The notes under the pieces are model-generated. The model searched no databases, had not been told where the DNA came from, and saw nothing but the letters and a program-made list of their open reading frames with translations. A program made the position numbers and the translations under genes. Positions 41,268 through 56,200 of a stretch of DNA of 64,000 bases are shown in pieces. Origin of the DNA: Triops longicaudatus (taxonomy: Eukaryota > Arthropoda > Branchiopoda > Notostraca > Triopsidae); contig JAGQDJ010000154.1 in NCBI GenBank assembly GCA_022885665.1, positions 1-64,000 on the forward strand, written 5' to 3'. Each line of letters starts with the position of its first letter. Within the stretch, counting starts at the first letter, position 1.

Positions 41268-44200
41268 TTATATCCTGAGTTCGGCATCAGAGGCAGAAGA
41301 CGCCCCCGCCATCATGTTCGTCATATTGGATGCCCGGGGGTGCCGTGCCCCAACGATACCCGGTGGCACCATGGGTGAAATAGATGGCGAGCGATTAGCT
41401 AATGGTGACAAGCTTGGTGAAAAACTGGGCGACATTGCCGGCGACGTAAAACTGCCTTCATGGCTAATGGGCGATCGTGGTAATGAAGGCATGGGCGCTA
41501 GCTGACTCGGGCGCCCATGGCTCGTGTTGGTAGCCAACGCTACTGGCGCAATGGAACGCGGTGCTACATTGGTAATGAGCGGTGGTGGTAAAGATTTCAC
41601 TTGCGGATTCAAAGGTTTGTTCTTATTATTGGCGTTGACACCGTATCCTGGAGCAGAATCGTCTTTTAACCGCGCAATTTCCCCAAACACATGAGCTAAA
41701 GGTTGGTATTGCGGTCCCCAGTCCAGCAAATAGTCCCAGTTATAGCTCCCTGTCAATTCTTCTTCACTGTGCACGATGGAGCTCAACGATCCGGTCATAG
41801 AAGGCTGACTCTCATCAGCATACCCGAAAGCGCGTGGACCAGCGTCCGTATCATCTCCACCCACCTCGTTCAACTTGGCATAAAGTAAGGTCGAAATATC
41901 CATGCCGTCGTTATCCGCGTTGGCTTCATCTTCATACATGTGCATGGAAGCAATAGAGCTATGGGCGTGGTGGGGATGGGGGTGGGCATGAGCATGCGAG
42001 TGGGCGTGTGGGTGATGAGCATGGGAATGCGCATGACCCGGATCGGGAATCATGCATGCTAATCCGGGATCCGTTCTGCTAGTATCGATACCCAGCCTGG
42101 CCAGGTACTCTTGCGTGTTATGGACGGATACATCAGAAAGATTGTCGTCGTCGCCATGGATACCCGAATCGGGTACCGTCACCATCGGTCCGAGACCCAA
42201 ACGCTGCAACTTGGCTTGTTGCTGCTGTTGCTGTCTCAACTGGCCTTCGTTGATCATTCTGATCTCCTCGTCTTCCACATCGTCTCCTTCCGGCTCGCCC
42301 TCCTCAGCCGATCCCCGACCAGAGGACGCGGAATGGCTTTGTTCCGACATCTCGGACGTGTTGACATGATGCCGACGACGTTCGGTAGGATCGTATCCCG
42401 GTAGATCGTTATACTGCGGTGGGTAAGCCAGTGTATCGAACGAAGAACCTGTATCATACGGATCTGCACCGCTAGAGCCCCCTGCGGCTCCCGAAGGTCC
42501 GGCTAGTACCGCTGCTTTGCTGCCCTCCAAGCCTCCGGCCAATTTACTCCGAGGACCTAAGGATCTACGGTGTCTCATGTGTAGGAAGACCAACGCAGCC
42601 ACGAAACCCAGCACAAGAAAAATGAGCGCTATGAGAAGACCCAGCGCCCAGTCTGCCAATCCACCCCCGGCTTCGGCACTAGCTAACCGCGTGCCATTCA
42701 AGGCTCCGTCGATAGTGATCTCCACGACAGTCATATTACTCAATGAGCCTGGTTTACCCGAACTGGCAACGACCACCAAACTCACTGTGTTGGATGTTAG
42801 CGCCATCGAAGAGGGTGAAGATCCAGCCAAGGAAGCGGGCTGGTTGGTTGCTGTCTTCACATTCATGAGCGTCAAGTCACGTCGTCTGCGTTCGTTCAAG
42901 TTCTTACGGACGCTCACCACACCAGTCGTCTTGTTTATCTTGAAATGGGGATGCTGGTTACGCAAGTGGTATACCACACGACCATCCGAGCCTTCGTCCT
43001 TATCCGTGGCGACTACCTTTCCCACTACGTAGCCTATCTCGGCGTCAGCAGGCATCGTAAACCGGTACGACGATTCGGTGAAAACGGGTGCAAATTCATC
43101 TCGACTTTCCACGTCCACCGTTACTTTCACAGAGGCAGCTTGGTTACCGATATCCGTGGCGCGGATGGTGAACGTGTACTGGTTCTTGGCTTCGTAGTCA
43201 AAGCTGGCCAAACTGGTAACCATGCCCGACTCCGGATCGACTTTAAATTTGCTACGACCTTCGCCTTCGACAATGCTGTAGTTCAGTTTGCCATAAACGC
43301 CTCGGTCTGCGTCGTTGGCGTGGACGGTGAAGACAACGGTGCCAATGGGCGCATTTTCGGGCACGAATTCCAAGTACATGGGTACTGGGAAGATGGGGAC
43401 GTTATCGTTTTCATCTTCGACTTGGATCACTACAGCAGCGATGCTGGACAATGGTGATGTTTTGTGACCATCGGAGGCACGAATGATGAACTTGTGCGTG
43501 GTCATGGTGTCGTAGTCAAGAGGTTGTTTCAAGGAGACGACACCCGTGCTAGGATTCATCTCAAAGAGGCCGTAATCGTTGCCGGAGGTGATGTCGTACT
43601 GCAAACGTGCGTTGTCACCCGCGTCACGGTCCGTGGCGGTGACAACTAACAAAACCGTGCCCACCGATTGGCCTTCGGAGACTTGAACTTGGTACACACT
43701 TTGGTTAAAGACCGGTGGGTTGTCGTTGACGTCATCCACTTGAATCAGGACGTCGACGGTCGAGTTTCGTATAGGGGAGCCACGATCCATTGCCAGTACT
43801 TTCAACTGGTAGGAACCAATCTCTTCGCGGTCTAAGCTTTTCACCAACAGAATCTCACCGCTATCACTACAATGACATAAAAATGTTGAAAATAAATGTT
43901 GAAGTTACAAGAACTGCGCTCGTTACCTTGTGATTTGGAAGGTTCCGTTGACGTTCCCACTTTCGATGGAGTAATCGATGTTGCGATTATCGCGCGTTTC
44001 ATCACTGTCCAGGGCTGATACGTGTAAAACGGTGGTTCCGCGCGTTGCGTCTTCACCAATATGCGCCCTAATAAAGGAAAACACGATCGTAAGAAGATTT
44101 GTCACGAAACTTGTTCAGCATGAAAAAGGCTTACGTGTAAGAAGTTTGTGAAAATTTGGGCGCGTTGTTGTTAATATCCGCAATACTGATCCTTACAGCT

Positions 44201-47200
44201 ACAACAGTGGCCATTGGAGGATCGCCGTGGTCTTGAGCGGAAACTACCAGCTGCAATACAGGCTCACGGGGATTAAATGTAACAGAGCGATTGGTGTAAA
44301 TAACTCCTGTCTCTTCACTGATATAAAACCCTTCGGCAGGTCTGGCGAAACTGTAACGAATCTTGGCATTGTTGCCTTGGTCTGCATCTATGGCATCCAC
44401 TGTGAGTACGGCATGTCCTGGCTCAGTCAGTTCTATTACCAAAAAAAAATAAAATAAAAAAAAAATAGTTTTTATTACAATTCATGACGACTTCTTTCTT
44501 AATTCGCATCAGAAAGAAATAATACAGCGAAACAAATACTGCTCCGTAAGAACTGAAGCCTGAAATGAAGTTCGACAGTGAAGACAAGAAATTATGCAGA
44601 CAACAAAACGAAGCTAACGAAAAACGAAGCTTATGATGAACCAAGAAGGGGTAAGATAAAACAAGACGTACCTGGTAAGGTGGCAAGGTAGGATTGCTGT
44701 CTGAACACGGGGGCGTTGTCGTTCTCATCTAGTACGTTAACAGTAATGGAGGTTTCAGCAATGTGGGCGGTATCAGACGCTTGGACTTTCAAAGTGTATT
44801 GACTTTGCTTTTCATGGTCCAACGGTTGGGCTAAAGTGATTTTCCCACTGAACCGGTCAATACTGAACATACGATCAGGATTGCCTCCAGCAGCGAAGTC
44901 GTAAGTTAAGGTTGGGTTCGTATCCACGTCGTTGGCTGTAATGGTCGTAATGACCGTACCGACATCAGAGCCTACACGAGCAAAAATAATCAGCACTATT
45001 TAACAAAGTGCAAATGCCGGTCGTTACCTTCACTGACGCTCACAACGCTATGAGGTGGGAACGTAGGCTGGTTGTCGTTCACATCTACGATGTTAATGCG
45101 TAACGTGCATGTACCCGTGAGCTGAGGCATTCCTTCATCGGTAGCTATGATGGTCAGCTTATAGAAATCGCGAATTTCGCGATCCAGCACTATATTTGTC
45201 TTGACAATGCCCGAGAATGGTGGCTCAATGACAAACGCATTATCATGGTTCCCTTCCACGATGTGATACATGATGTTCGCATTAGCACCTTGGTCGCTGT
45301 CCGTCGCCGATACCTTAAACAAAATTCCATTACTTTTAACAGCTGAAGTGTACGAGTTTCAATGTTGCGTAGACGCTGCTAGCTTTACAAATAAATAATT
45401 AACGTTTTGGCATAGAATTATTCGACGAATACTTGTCAAGACTCAGCTTCTAAAATTTAAAAGTATGAAAGCTTCACGCATACCTGCATAACGAATGTTC
45501 CTTTGTTGTTGCCTTCCCACACTGCAGCGGTGTACTGGTCTTGTGTAAACCTGGGGGCGTTGTCATTCTGGTCAATAAAGTTGATCCACACTGTCGTGTA
45601 TCCATATAAAGGTGCGGTTCCTTCGGCTTGAGCGACAATAATAAGGCGTACTTGAGGTGCCGCCTCAAAATCCAACTTCTTCGCATCCCTGACTCTAATC
45701 AACCCATTGTTGGAATTGATCTCAAAGGTGTTATCCTCATTGCCACTACCAAAGCTGTACGTAATCCTCTGTCTCCGCCCATCCGACCTCATGGCCACCA
45801 CTTGTACCACATCCCTGCCTACTGGCGCGTTTTCTGGTAAGTTGACACTATAGGTTGCGTTCTGAAACCTTAACGTTAACGCAGCAGGAGCGTCCAAGTC
45901 CGTCGTAGAACCAGAGGTATCACCCACGCGGATTTCAATCAACCCAGTCGAGCTTAATGTCGGGTTGCCTTTGTCACGCGCCAATACTTCCAAATGGAAC
46001 AATCTTCCTGCTTCCATCGCAATTGGTCCGGTGGCGGTAACCACGCCTGTGCTGGGGTGGATTCTGAACTTGGACGGGTTGGGTTCGTTGATTAAACTAT
46101 AGAGCACTTCCCCGTTGGGTCCCTCATCCCTATCTTCAGCCACCACTTGCAAAATCTGCTGGTTCGGCTGATTTAAAGGGGGTACGTCAGCCGTGAAGGG
46201 ATATTTCGTGAATACGGGTTTGTTGTCATTGACGTCACTTATCGCAATATGGACCTGCACCGTCTCAGAACGCGCATCGTACCTTCCGCCATCTGTAGCC
46301 CGCACCTCAAAGGTGTAGCTTGCCCGTTTTTCGCGATCAAAGTACCCGGCGGTGGTAATCACCCCTGTTTCGTTGTCGATCTTAAACAACCATTGCGTTT
46401 CGTTACTCAACGAGTATGTGATCTTCGCGTTCCGACCTTGGTCTGCGTCGGTAGCTTGCACTGTGGTAACCAAAGTGTCTGGTAAGGCGTCTTCCAGTAT
46501 GGTGGCGGTGTACCGGCTCTGGCTGAACCTCGGATCGTTGTCATTCTCATCTTCAACCATAATACTCATGTTACAAAACCCTTGTCTCGCTGGACTGCCC
46601 CGATCTTGAGCCGTAATGATGAGAAAATAACGGTCTTTGGCTTCCCGATCCAACGGTCGACTGGAAAGTTGCCCAGTATGGAGGTCGACACTAAACTTAT
46701 TGCCTGGATTGCCTCCTGTAATGGAATAGGTGATCTCTCCATTGAGGCCTGCGTCTAAATCCTGAGCTACTACTGTGTGAATAACTGCCATCTCGCTGTT
46801 TTCTGGGATAGTGAGCGGGTAGCACGACTCGCCAAATTGAGGGGCGTGGTCATTCACGTCCAATACTTCAACAAGCACAGTAGTAGTGTCATACTGAGCA
46901 GGCACGGAGCCGTCTTTGACGTACACCGTGAGGATGTATGCTGCTTGGGATTCACGATCCAAGTTCCCCGCAGTGGTAATACTGCCAGTCATCGCGTCAA
47001 TGACGAATTTGCCTTCCGCAATCCCTTCCGGGATCAAGTAAGTAAGATTCCCATTGGGGCCCGAATCTTTGTCCGTGGCGGACACTTTGAGCAGGAAGGT
47101 ACCAACTGGCGAGTTTTCGGGGACCGAAGCTTCGTAGGTGGACTGCATAAACCTCGGAGGGTTGTCGTTTATGTCTTCGACGTGAATGTTGACCAGCTGG

Positions 47201-50200
47201 GAACTGGCTTTTGTCGGCTTGCCGTGATCTTGCGCGCTGATATTGAGCATGTAGTGATGCTGGGCTTCGCGATCCAATGGACGTGTCACGGATAACACGC
47301 CCGATTGGGCATCAAGGGCAAATGCCCCCGCGTCATTACCCGAGATAATGCTGTACGACACACGCCCGTTCTCTTTCGAGTCCTTGTCGACCGCAATGAC
47401 GTGCAACAACGGGAAACCGACCGGCTCGTCTTCCATGATATCCACTCTGGAGCGAGAGACAAAGATGGGAGCGTTGTCGTTGACGTCTTCGACAACAATG
47501 CGTGCCGTGAGCGAAGTAGATAATCGCTGGGCTTCGTTTTCTGCCTGGTCGGTAGCGGTGACAACGACTGTGTAGTCAGTGTGGAGCTCGTAATCCAACG
47601 CAGAGATTAAGGTCAAGATGCCCGAGTTGGCGTTGATTTTGAAGACGGCACTCGGCCATTGATGGGATAGAGAATACTGGAGGAGACCATTGGGACCTTC
47701 GTCCAAGTCCACTGCGCTGAAATTCCAGACAGGACTGCCGATGGGCGTGCTTTCTGACACAGAGACCAGGACAGGATCTTCCTTGAAGGTCGGTGGGTGG
47801 TCATTGACGTCCAACACGGCGATTTTTACGTTGATAATGTTGCTTTGAGGGTTGGTGGCCGAGTTGTCCACCGCTTTGACTTGGAGGGTGTATTGCGAGG
47901 TTTGCTCGCGGTCCAGGGCGCGGGTGGTGAAAAGCATACCGGTCGTTTTGTTGATATCAAACGCGTCGAAAGTGTTCCCACTCAAGAGGGTGTAAGTCAA
48001 ACGCCCACTCTCGCCACCGTCGCGGTCTTCGGCGGTAACAGCACCGACATCCGATCCAATCGTCACATCTTCCATGACCTTCACATTTAAGAAACAGTGT
48101 ATTTAGTGTATTTTCCAAATTTATACGATCTAGTAAGGGAAAATGCACGTTTATACTTTAGCACATTCTCTCTGTGTACACAACTTATTTCTTATTAACT
48201 TTAAACATCGTCTTCGTTGAATTATTTTTCTTCGAGTTCTATCATTTAGGGTGAATTACCTTGAAACTGAGGGAAGAGGTGGAAAACGTGGGACGATTGT
48301 CATTCAAATCCAAGACTTCGATTTGCAGCTGGCGCTGTGTCTCTCGTGGAGGATTGCCACCATCGCGTGCTACGACAGTGAGTCGGTACATGGACCGCTC
48401 TTCGTGGTCTAAGGTCATTTGCGTCCGTAAACTACCTGTCACTTCATCGATGACAAACGCGTGCGCGCCGTCCGACTCGTCACCTTTACAACAAAGCAAA
48501 CGTCGTGAAAATCTTGAAAATGTTTTTGTTACGTAAAATTTGTTAAATTTTAAACTCTTTTTAGCTTTCAAGTCTCCTTGTTTAAATCTATTTCAATTAC
48601 AGCTTTACCTCATTTTCCTGTTGTATTTTAGTTTAACTGCTTTTATTTAGTTTGGTGATGTTTTTGAAAACTTTCTTTATATAAACATTTCAGATGTAGT
48701 TGTTTTTGCAAAATTTACTTTTTTTTAAATAAAATCTGACTTGAGCTTTCTTACGTTAATTGTCTTGAGCCATATTTGTGCAATTCATGTGAGACTTGTA
48801 CCTTGTAGGATGAAGTAAGTAACGGTGGCATTGTTGCCTTCGTCAGTATCAATGGCGCGGATACGGGCCACTTCAGTGCCAGGCGGGAGTTCTTCCCGGA
48901 CTCCGATAACGTTTTCTTCCGGTTCCACAATGACGGGGCTATTGTCATTAACATCCGTGACGTGAACGCGAACCAAGGCTTTGGCAATACGCGCCGGGGT
49001 TCCTTGGTCCTTCACTTCCACGCTAAACTCGTACACTGCCTTTGCCTCCCGGTCCAACGGCACCTTGGTGAAAATTTCCCCTGTGGAAATAAGTTTTTTT
49101 TTTTTGTCAGAAAAATGTGAGAATACGTATTTTTACGAGCGTACACAAATTTAGATTCGCTCAAGGGTAACAGAAACTTTTTTTTTATGAGTGCCCCCAA
49201 AAGGGTTAACACTGTGCAGTGCTCCAAAGGGTTAACGCCCCTCAACGTGTTCCTTTTATAGTTTGGGATGTGTGAAAAATATGTTGATTAGGCCTGCTGC
49301 ACCAGAAAGAAAAAAAGGAAAGCAGCTCAAAAAAAGAAAACTGCCAAGAAGAGAAGCTGAGAGGGAAAGGTAGAGGGCAAAAATCCGAAGGGGGTGAGAC
49401 ATTATTTTTAATAGCAGCACCACACTCAACTTTTACGACCCACCATATCATATTTTTCCCCACCTTTCTATTTCGCGCCTGTTTTTGGTATTTCTTCCGT
49501 CTTTCTGCGGTAAAAGAGGCGGGATTTTCTTTTAAGGGCTCTTAAGAAGTGCAGGTGGCCTATTGCCAGTACTGGGGGAAGGTCGGCACACACTCTGGAG
49601 AGGGATGAAGAAGGTACCCAAAGGGGCGCACACAGAAAAAAGGGAAAATAATTGTCCAAAGGTCGCAAACAAAGCCATTAACAAGTGCGTGCTGAATGCC
49701 TCTGTTTCTGGGACCCAAACGTTTTAGTGTGTGCTTTCATTTCGGTAGACGAAAAAAGAACACAAGAGAAGGTTGCCTATATCTTCTTCTTTCAGTCGTC
49801 TGCCCCCTCTCGCCTTTCTTCTCCAAAAGATTCCTGCCAAGGTGAGAGAACACGGAACGCGAAGAAAACCTGCAGGAATGCTGTTGTCATGCTCGTGTGA
49901 ATTAATGTTCACCGGCCTTTGGGATTCGAATCGGCTAACGGAAACATTTTCTTCGGATGCTGCCGAAGGTTTTCTTTTAAGGGGAGATTTTATACCCTAC
50001 CTTAACCCTGAAAAATCTTATGGAAGGAAATAAAGTAAGATCAAATCATTGAAAGGTGTTAGAAAGCCAGAAACGCGACTATTCGCTGTATCATGATTTC
50101 AACCTAATTTCGGTTCTAGAAAAAGTCTCACAATTTTGTTAGAAAATAGTAACCGAACGAACGAATGTGGGCATCTAATGATTACGTATATTTTCGTATT

Positions 50201-53200
50201 TCTTGTGCGTAAGAAAAATATATTAATCAGTATATAGCTTAGATCTCTGCCAGCATAAATTAAAAAGGAAACTTTAAATGAAACCCATAGTTAAATGAGT
50301 GTCGCAGACTTGCGACTGGACGTAATAAATTTTGCACGAAAACTTAGTAGGTGGTTCTACCAGTTCTGAATGGACAGTTCGAGAAAAGTGCAGACTTTTG
50401 AGAATCGGCGAACGGGTTTTAAGGGAAACGAGTTTAAAACATTGACAAATCGTACACATTTAGCGGTCACATTAATTGAAAGACAGTTCCAGCATCTTTG
50501 GATCGCATTCGCATTGCTGAACAAGGCAAGGTCGCGTGTCCTTATCATTTTACCCGCAAGTCATTCAACTGTTAAAAAATATGGTTGATTCGGATTTGGA
50601 AACGGCCTGCCATCAAACGGTATCGCTTTTCCGTGTACTTTTACTTAAATTGCGTACCTGGATACCCATAATGCTTACCTTCCATGTTTATTGGTAAGGG
50701 TATAAAGATTCCTTAGAAAGGTTTAAATTCACACAAAAGAGGAGTGAGAGAGGGAAAATTCTGGTCTTACTGGTTTATAACCTAGTAAGTTTTTGTTCGT
50801 CGTGAAAAATATCGCAAGTACTGTAAGCAACGTTCTGAGAGGTTTACCCAAAGTGACATAGACAGACTGATGAATCTTCATTGGCTGGGGTCCGGCAACT
50901 GCCAGCCAAAGCTACATTGAATAAAAGCTTACGTCTAAGGGGGTCGTTGTTGTCGCTGTTGAGAAATGAAAGGTTCAAAAACATGCGAGGAAAACCTTGG
51001 AAGATATTAGTATGTGTTCCTATCAGGTTTCCACGTGGAAGGACAGGAATACTCTGTGTGGTGTGAAACTCCAGAGGTTTTAAGGGATAAGACGCCAAAA
51101 AAAGCGAGGTATTTTTAAGGTGAAGTTCAAGGTAGCGGCGTGACGCTGAAGAATTCGAGAAAGGACGCAGTACCAAACTCCTAACATTGACTAAAGACCT
51201 ACAAGGATTTCCTGAACTCCTGTCCCCAAACGCGTTAAAACCTTCTAAACTGTTCAGATTACTCTAAACGCGATGTATTTTATAAAAAGTTTTTGGAATC
51301 AAACGTTAAATGTTGACGTTTCCTACCAATATGCTTCGCTTCACCCAAATTATCTTTATGACTCCTAATACTAAAATTCAACGTTTAAAGTTGATAACGT
51401 CAAATCCTTACTAACATCTACAATACTCGATATAACTTGATCGCGTTAGCCCATCTCACCTGTTAAATTTATAGGACATTTTACATCATATTTCACAGAG
51501 TTGCACTGGCCCATAGCAGAAGGCTTCGTACAGCAAAGTACATAAAACAGTGGCACGGTACACCATCACGTTTCACGTACATCGTATTGGTTTATTGTGA
51601 AAACCCTTTGTCACAAGCTTGTTACAAACCAAAGGGGATGGTGCAATAATAACTGGTATTGTACGAGGATTCGTAGCGACACTTTCCTTGTTATGTAACT
51701 GTCATAGGTTTCTCATGGGTCTTTAAAATCAATACTTTTAACCAAGTAGCTATCGGTTATTTACCCCCTAAATTCATACACGATGTTCCTTTGACTACCT
51801 TCTGCTTGATTAATAACCCGCAGCATTGACAAGGCAAAACGGCACTAGTAATCAAAAAGTTAAATCTTCGTTTTAAAACCCCCCACGACGATTACGAACA
51901 GAAGGTAAAATCTGATACTGGAATCTTTCCTCCCCCAGCGTTAACCAGTTTTCTACTTGCAGATTCTTGCCACCCGAACTATGACTAAGAAGGTTATGTT
52001 GCAGAATTCTTAATCACTTCGAACGCTCAAACCAGTTATCAAAATAACGAGACATCGGAAACCCGCGTCAAACCCAACACTTCTTTTCGTTTCTACCCTT
52101 TTTTTGGTATCATCCCTCTTCCCCAGCAAAATAAAATAAATAAAACAAAACACGGAATGAATTCAAGTTTAATAAATGTTAAGGGCGCATACTTTTATCT
52201 AATTGCAATCTGCCCAAGGCACGAGCAAGCTAAGCGAGCCAAGTCATTGGATTCATTAAATGAGCCCGGGATGAAAGAAAAAAAATAATCATCAAAAAAG
52301 GGAATAAAGGGGCTTAAAGGGTACGCCATTGTTTTTGCTGTGTTGTTCTTCCTCGTTGTCGCAGCTTTTTCAAACCTTTTGGCGAGTAATCAGTGAGAAA
52401 GGGAGGGGAGTCTGACAGGTTTGGCGTTGCGAAAGTCCAACTCGGGATAAGATTACTCAAGAATGACGCCTTGTTTTAACCCTTCAAGTTCGATTGCCCT
52501 CGCCGGCCTTGATAGCCCCCGTACCGCAAAAATGAACGAACCCCGAACGGATGGATGGACACCCGGGATGGAAAAGACTTCAAAGGGACCTCCGAAAAGC
52601 TTGACAGCGTGTTACGAACACGTCTATCGGAATTCTTGTTCGCTCCCTTCCGCAGCAACTTCGCTTTTTCTTTTCCTTACGGTTAACCTCAACTATTCTT
52701 TTTTTTTTTCGGGGGAAAGTGTTAGCTTTCGCGGTACCATGTATAGTCACGCCAGAAAAACAAGCGACGATGAAACTACAAAAATACCCTTTAAATTCAT
52801 GATCCTTTCTTTAATTCAATTTTGTTTTCTCCAACTGTTGTGCAAACATTAATCTCACAATGTCTTGCCAGTGTTCCCGCTAATCGGACACCAATGTAGA
52901 CCCACGATTTCAATATCCCCACTTTTCTTCAATTCGATGTGTACGTGTTTGTGGGATAATTGTTAGACTATGGAAAATCTTTATGACTGTTGGTAAAAGT
53001 ACAAAAATAGTGTTTGAAAGCACAAAACAAGCCACACAAAAAATCAGATTCTTGGTATCATAGCGCTTCATCCTTAATCAAGGAAAAGGCAATGAGTTGG
53101 CGTAAATTCCAAAAAGCCTCATTTTTTGTATATCTCCAGTGGCGCAAAGCAGAACTAAAAGCGTGGAAGAAACCCACTGTAGGAAACTTATTAGCCCTAG

Positions 53201-56200
53201 TACTGCCGTGGAGAACTTCTTAGAATCTTCCACGTGCCAGTGATTCCCATATGGGGCTGCGAAAGATCCCAGCCAATGAAATGTTTAATTCGAACGTTGT
53301 TCACATAGAGAAGTTCGGAATTCTTACCGGAGTTTGTTCGGTAATACTTTTTACTTTGATTTTCTTTTTTTTTTTTGTGAAACTACTTTGTTTCGTTTTC
53401 TCTTTCATTTAGTTTGATAAAGTCTGGAGGTTTTTGGAGGTGGTAAAGCAAGCTGTGATGCTCAGCAAGGATCCTGACAAGCACAAGTGTACTACGTAAT
53501 TGGCCGTTATGACTTTCAATTTTTGGTGACTGGAAAAGAGTTGCGAGATACAGGAACATACGATGTGAGCGTTGTAATGTTTGATAAGACGACGAGAAGA
53601 GAAAAAAAAGAGCGAAAAGCTCAGCTCGTCATGACACAGTGTTAAGATGGCGGCAATCATCCCAGGGTGTGAAAGGTACGTACGGACGAATGGACGAGAA
53701 GCTTCATAGTGTAAAACTTGCTTGCATAGTTAACGAACTCGAACAAAAGGTTCAAACTTTAGGGCTTCAAGTCTTTGATCTTCCTTTTGTTCACCTTGCC
53801 TTCATATTCTCGAGGTATGTTAAAAGTTCCCCCAAGACCCGAACTTAGTTTACTTTGGTTTAATATCTTCCACCGGTCTAATAATATCTCAAAATATCAA
53901 TTATCTCCAAATGATACTTTTTAAAAAAAAAAAAATAAATATCAATTTCCTGCTATGTAAACTTCTGGTATATTTTATCAAGTAACTTGAACAGTTTGAC
54001 GGTATTTCGTTAATGGTTTGTTCCAAGGTTTTCTAAAGAGTGCTTCAGTAATTAGACTTCAAGATTTGTGTTACCACTTAAATTCCCTTTTGTAAAATAT
54101 TTTTCGAAAAATTCTTTGCACTTAAAACGATTTTTCTTGTCCATAGAATTTTCAAAGGACTTTGAGAGATTTTTGAATTTACTATAGGTTATTTGGGGGA
54201 AATGTTTCATTAATCCTTCTAGAATTTTAAATTAGGTACGAAATGAGGGTGGGCGACTAGTTTAACCTCCTAATCAAATAGTTTGTAGTAAAGATGATGG
54301 GAGAAACCCTGCTGGTGTTGGGTTTATGTTGCGGTCTTCTTCCTTTTTTTTCATTCTTGCAAGGAAAAAAAATCTTTCAGATCCTTCAAGTCCTTCCATG
54401 TTTTTATCAACCCCCCTTCAGCTGGACACTGACGAATGATCTCCATTAGATGGAACGTCTAACGTTGGGACAAAAGAGCCAAGGAAAGTCTTTTATTTTT
54501 TTAAATAATATTTTTGGAGGAAGATACCAAAGCTTTACTGGGCTTAAGAATGTAAAAGAAGAAAGGATACACAAAAGAACAGGTTAAAGGGTAAATTCGG
54601 AAAGACAGGATTTACTCGAAAAGCTCAAAATGCAATACCAACGCGTTGTGCGTCATTTCGGTTCGCAAGCAATGCAACCGTTTACGCAAAGAATTTGTAA
54701 ACTTGCATTAATTTCACAAAGTGCGTCATACAGTTCCAGTTTTAGATAATAAACCTACGATTGAACACATCATCAGTGTATTCGGAACAAATAGAATGGC
54801 AACCATGCTCTAATAACCCTAATTAGTCATTCATCAAGCCCAATTTACCCACTGCATGTGTCAACACGGTCCGTTAATGTAAAGCTACAGCTGGAACATC
54901 TCTATATAATCTCAGGAAATTTTATTCAGCCAGTAATTATTGCTTGTTTAGCACATTGCTTGGTGTTACGCAAGAAAAAGTTTGTAGAATTCTGGGCTTA
55001 AAATAATGTATGTGACCAAAACGAAGGATTGAGGGCAAAACAACGTTGACAGTAACTAAAGTCAGAAGGTAAGGGAGACGAAATAAGATTGAAAGTGATG
55101 TAAAGGAGAAGCGCTTAAATGTGAGCTCAACTTATTCTTGTGGTGACAAAAGGCTGTTGCGCGGGTTAAGTCAAGTACAACAAAACTTTTTCTTTCCTTT
55201 TAGCTACGAAAAAAGGCCCTTTGAAAAACGGAACAAGAAAACAGGCTGCAAAAGTGATCTAATCTCTCACGCTTCACTTAAAGGCTGCAGTTCATTTGTC
55301 ACGAGATGCGTTTTAGCCTCGCAGTGACAGGGAATCAAGGACCAAATAAGACGGAGAAGAACCAGCGGAGAAGAAACGTTTCTTTTTGGTCTCCAGTACC
55401 CAGAGACGCACCTGTGGAATTCTTCACCTTCTCTTTCCCGTCTATATATCCATGTTAAAAATTTCCCGAAAAAAAAGAACTGAAAAAAAGTCCTCTGAGC
55501 CAAAAGGCAGGAACCGGCCTTGCAAGGTAAAATGTCATTGACAATACAAAAGAGAAAAACCAAATAGGAACTTGGGAAAACAAGCTCAGTGTCTCCCAAC
55601 CCTTTTATTCTTGTTGTGATCGTCGTTTCTACTTTATACCACGTATCCTACAAGACTCACCCAGCTTTGTATAAGGGAAAAATAGTACGGGGAGCTCGTC
55701 GTTCGTCGCCTAGCAGAGAAGGCGAGCTTAGATTGGGGACAAGAAAAGTCTTCTTTTTTATTCGTTTCCTCTTGCCTCGTTTGAAGTCATTTGTTAGCTG
55801 TCAACACTAAGGCGCCAGGCTCGACACCCAAGCAACGAGTCGCCAATCGCCACGATAACCAACTTACACCAAGAAATCGTACGCAAGACTTTCTAAGATA
55901 TATTTTCACGCGAGCTTCTAAAAGATTTCGTAAGGATTGATGCCTTAAGTAACATTCCGGGAATACATAAAATCTTTCTGAGCTTCTCGCGCCGTGCTAA
56001 TTTTCCTTGCCAAGACGACGCCTTGGAGCTTATCAGTTTGGTATTTGAGCAAGATTTAATGCTAAATATTACACAACAAACAACGTTCTTTCTTAACTTC
56101 ACGCTGGTCTGCTTGCCTAAGAATAGGCTCCTACTTCTAACATTAGTGTGGTAACAGTGAAAGTAGCATCTTGAGTTTACACATGAAATAGGGAGCTGAT

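Noticed and set aside
42517..43457. Long plus-strand open frames (about 170 residues each) opposite dachsous, also at 46777-47295 and 57008-57562
   Set aside because: They are shadows of the strongly biased cadherin coding frame; the minus-strand protein explains every base and the plus frames show no domain.
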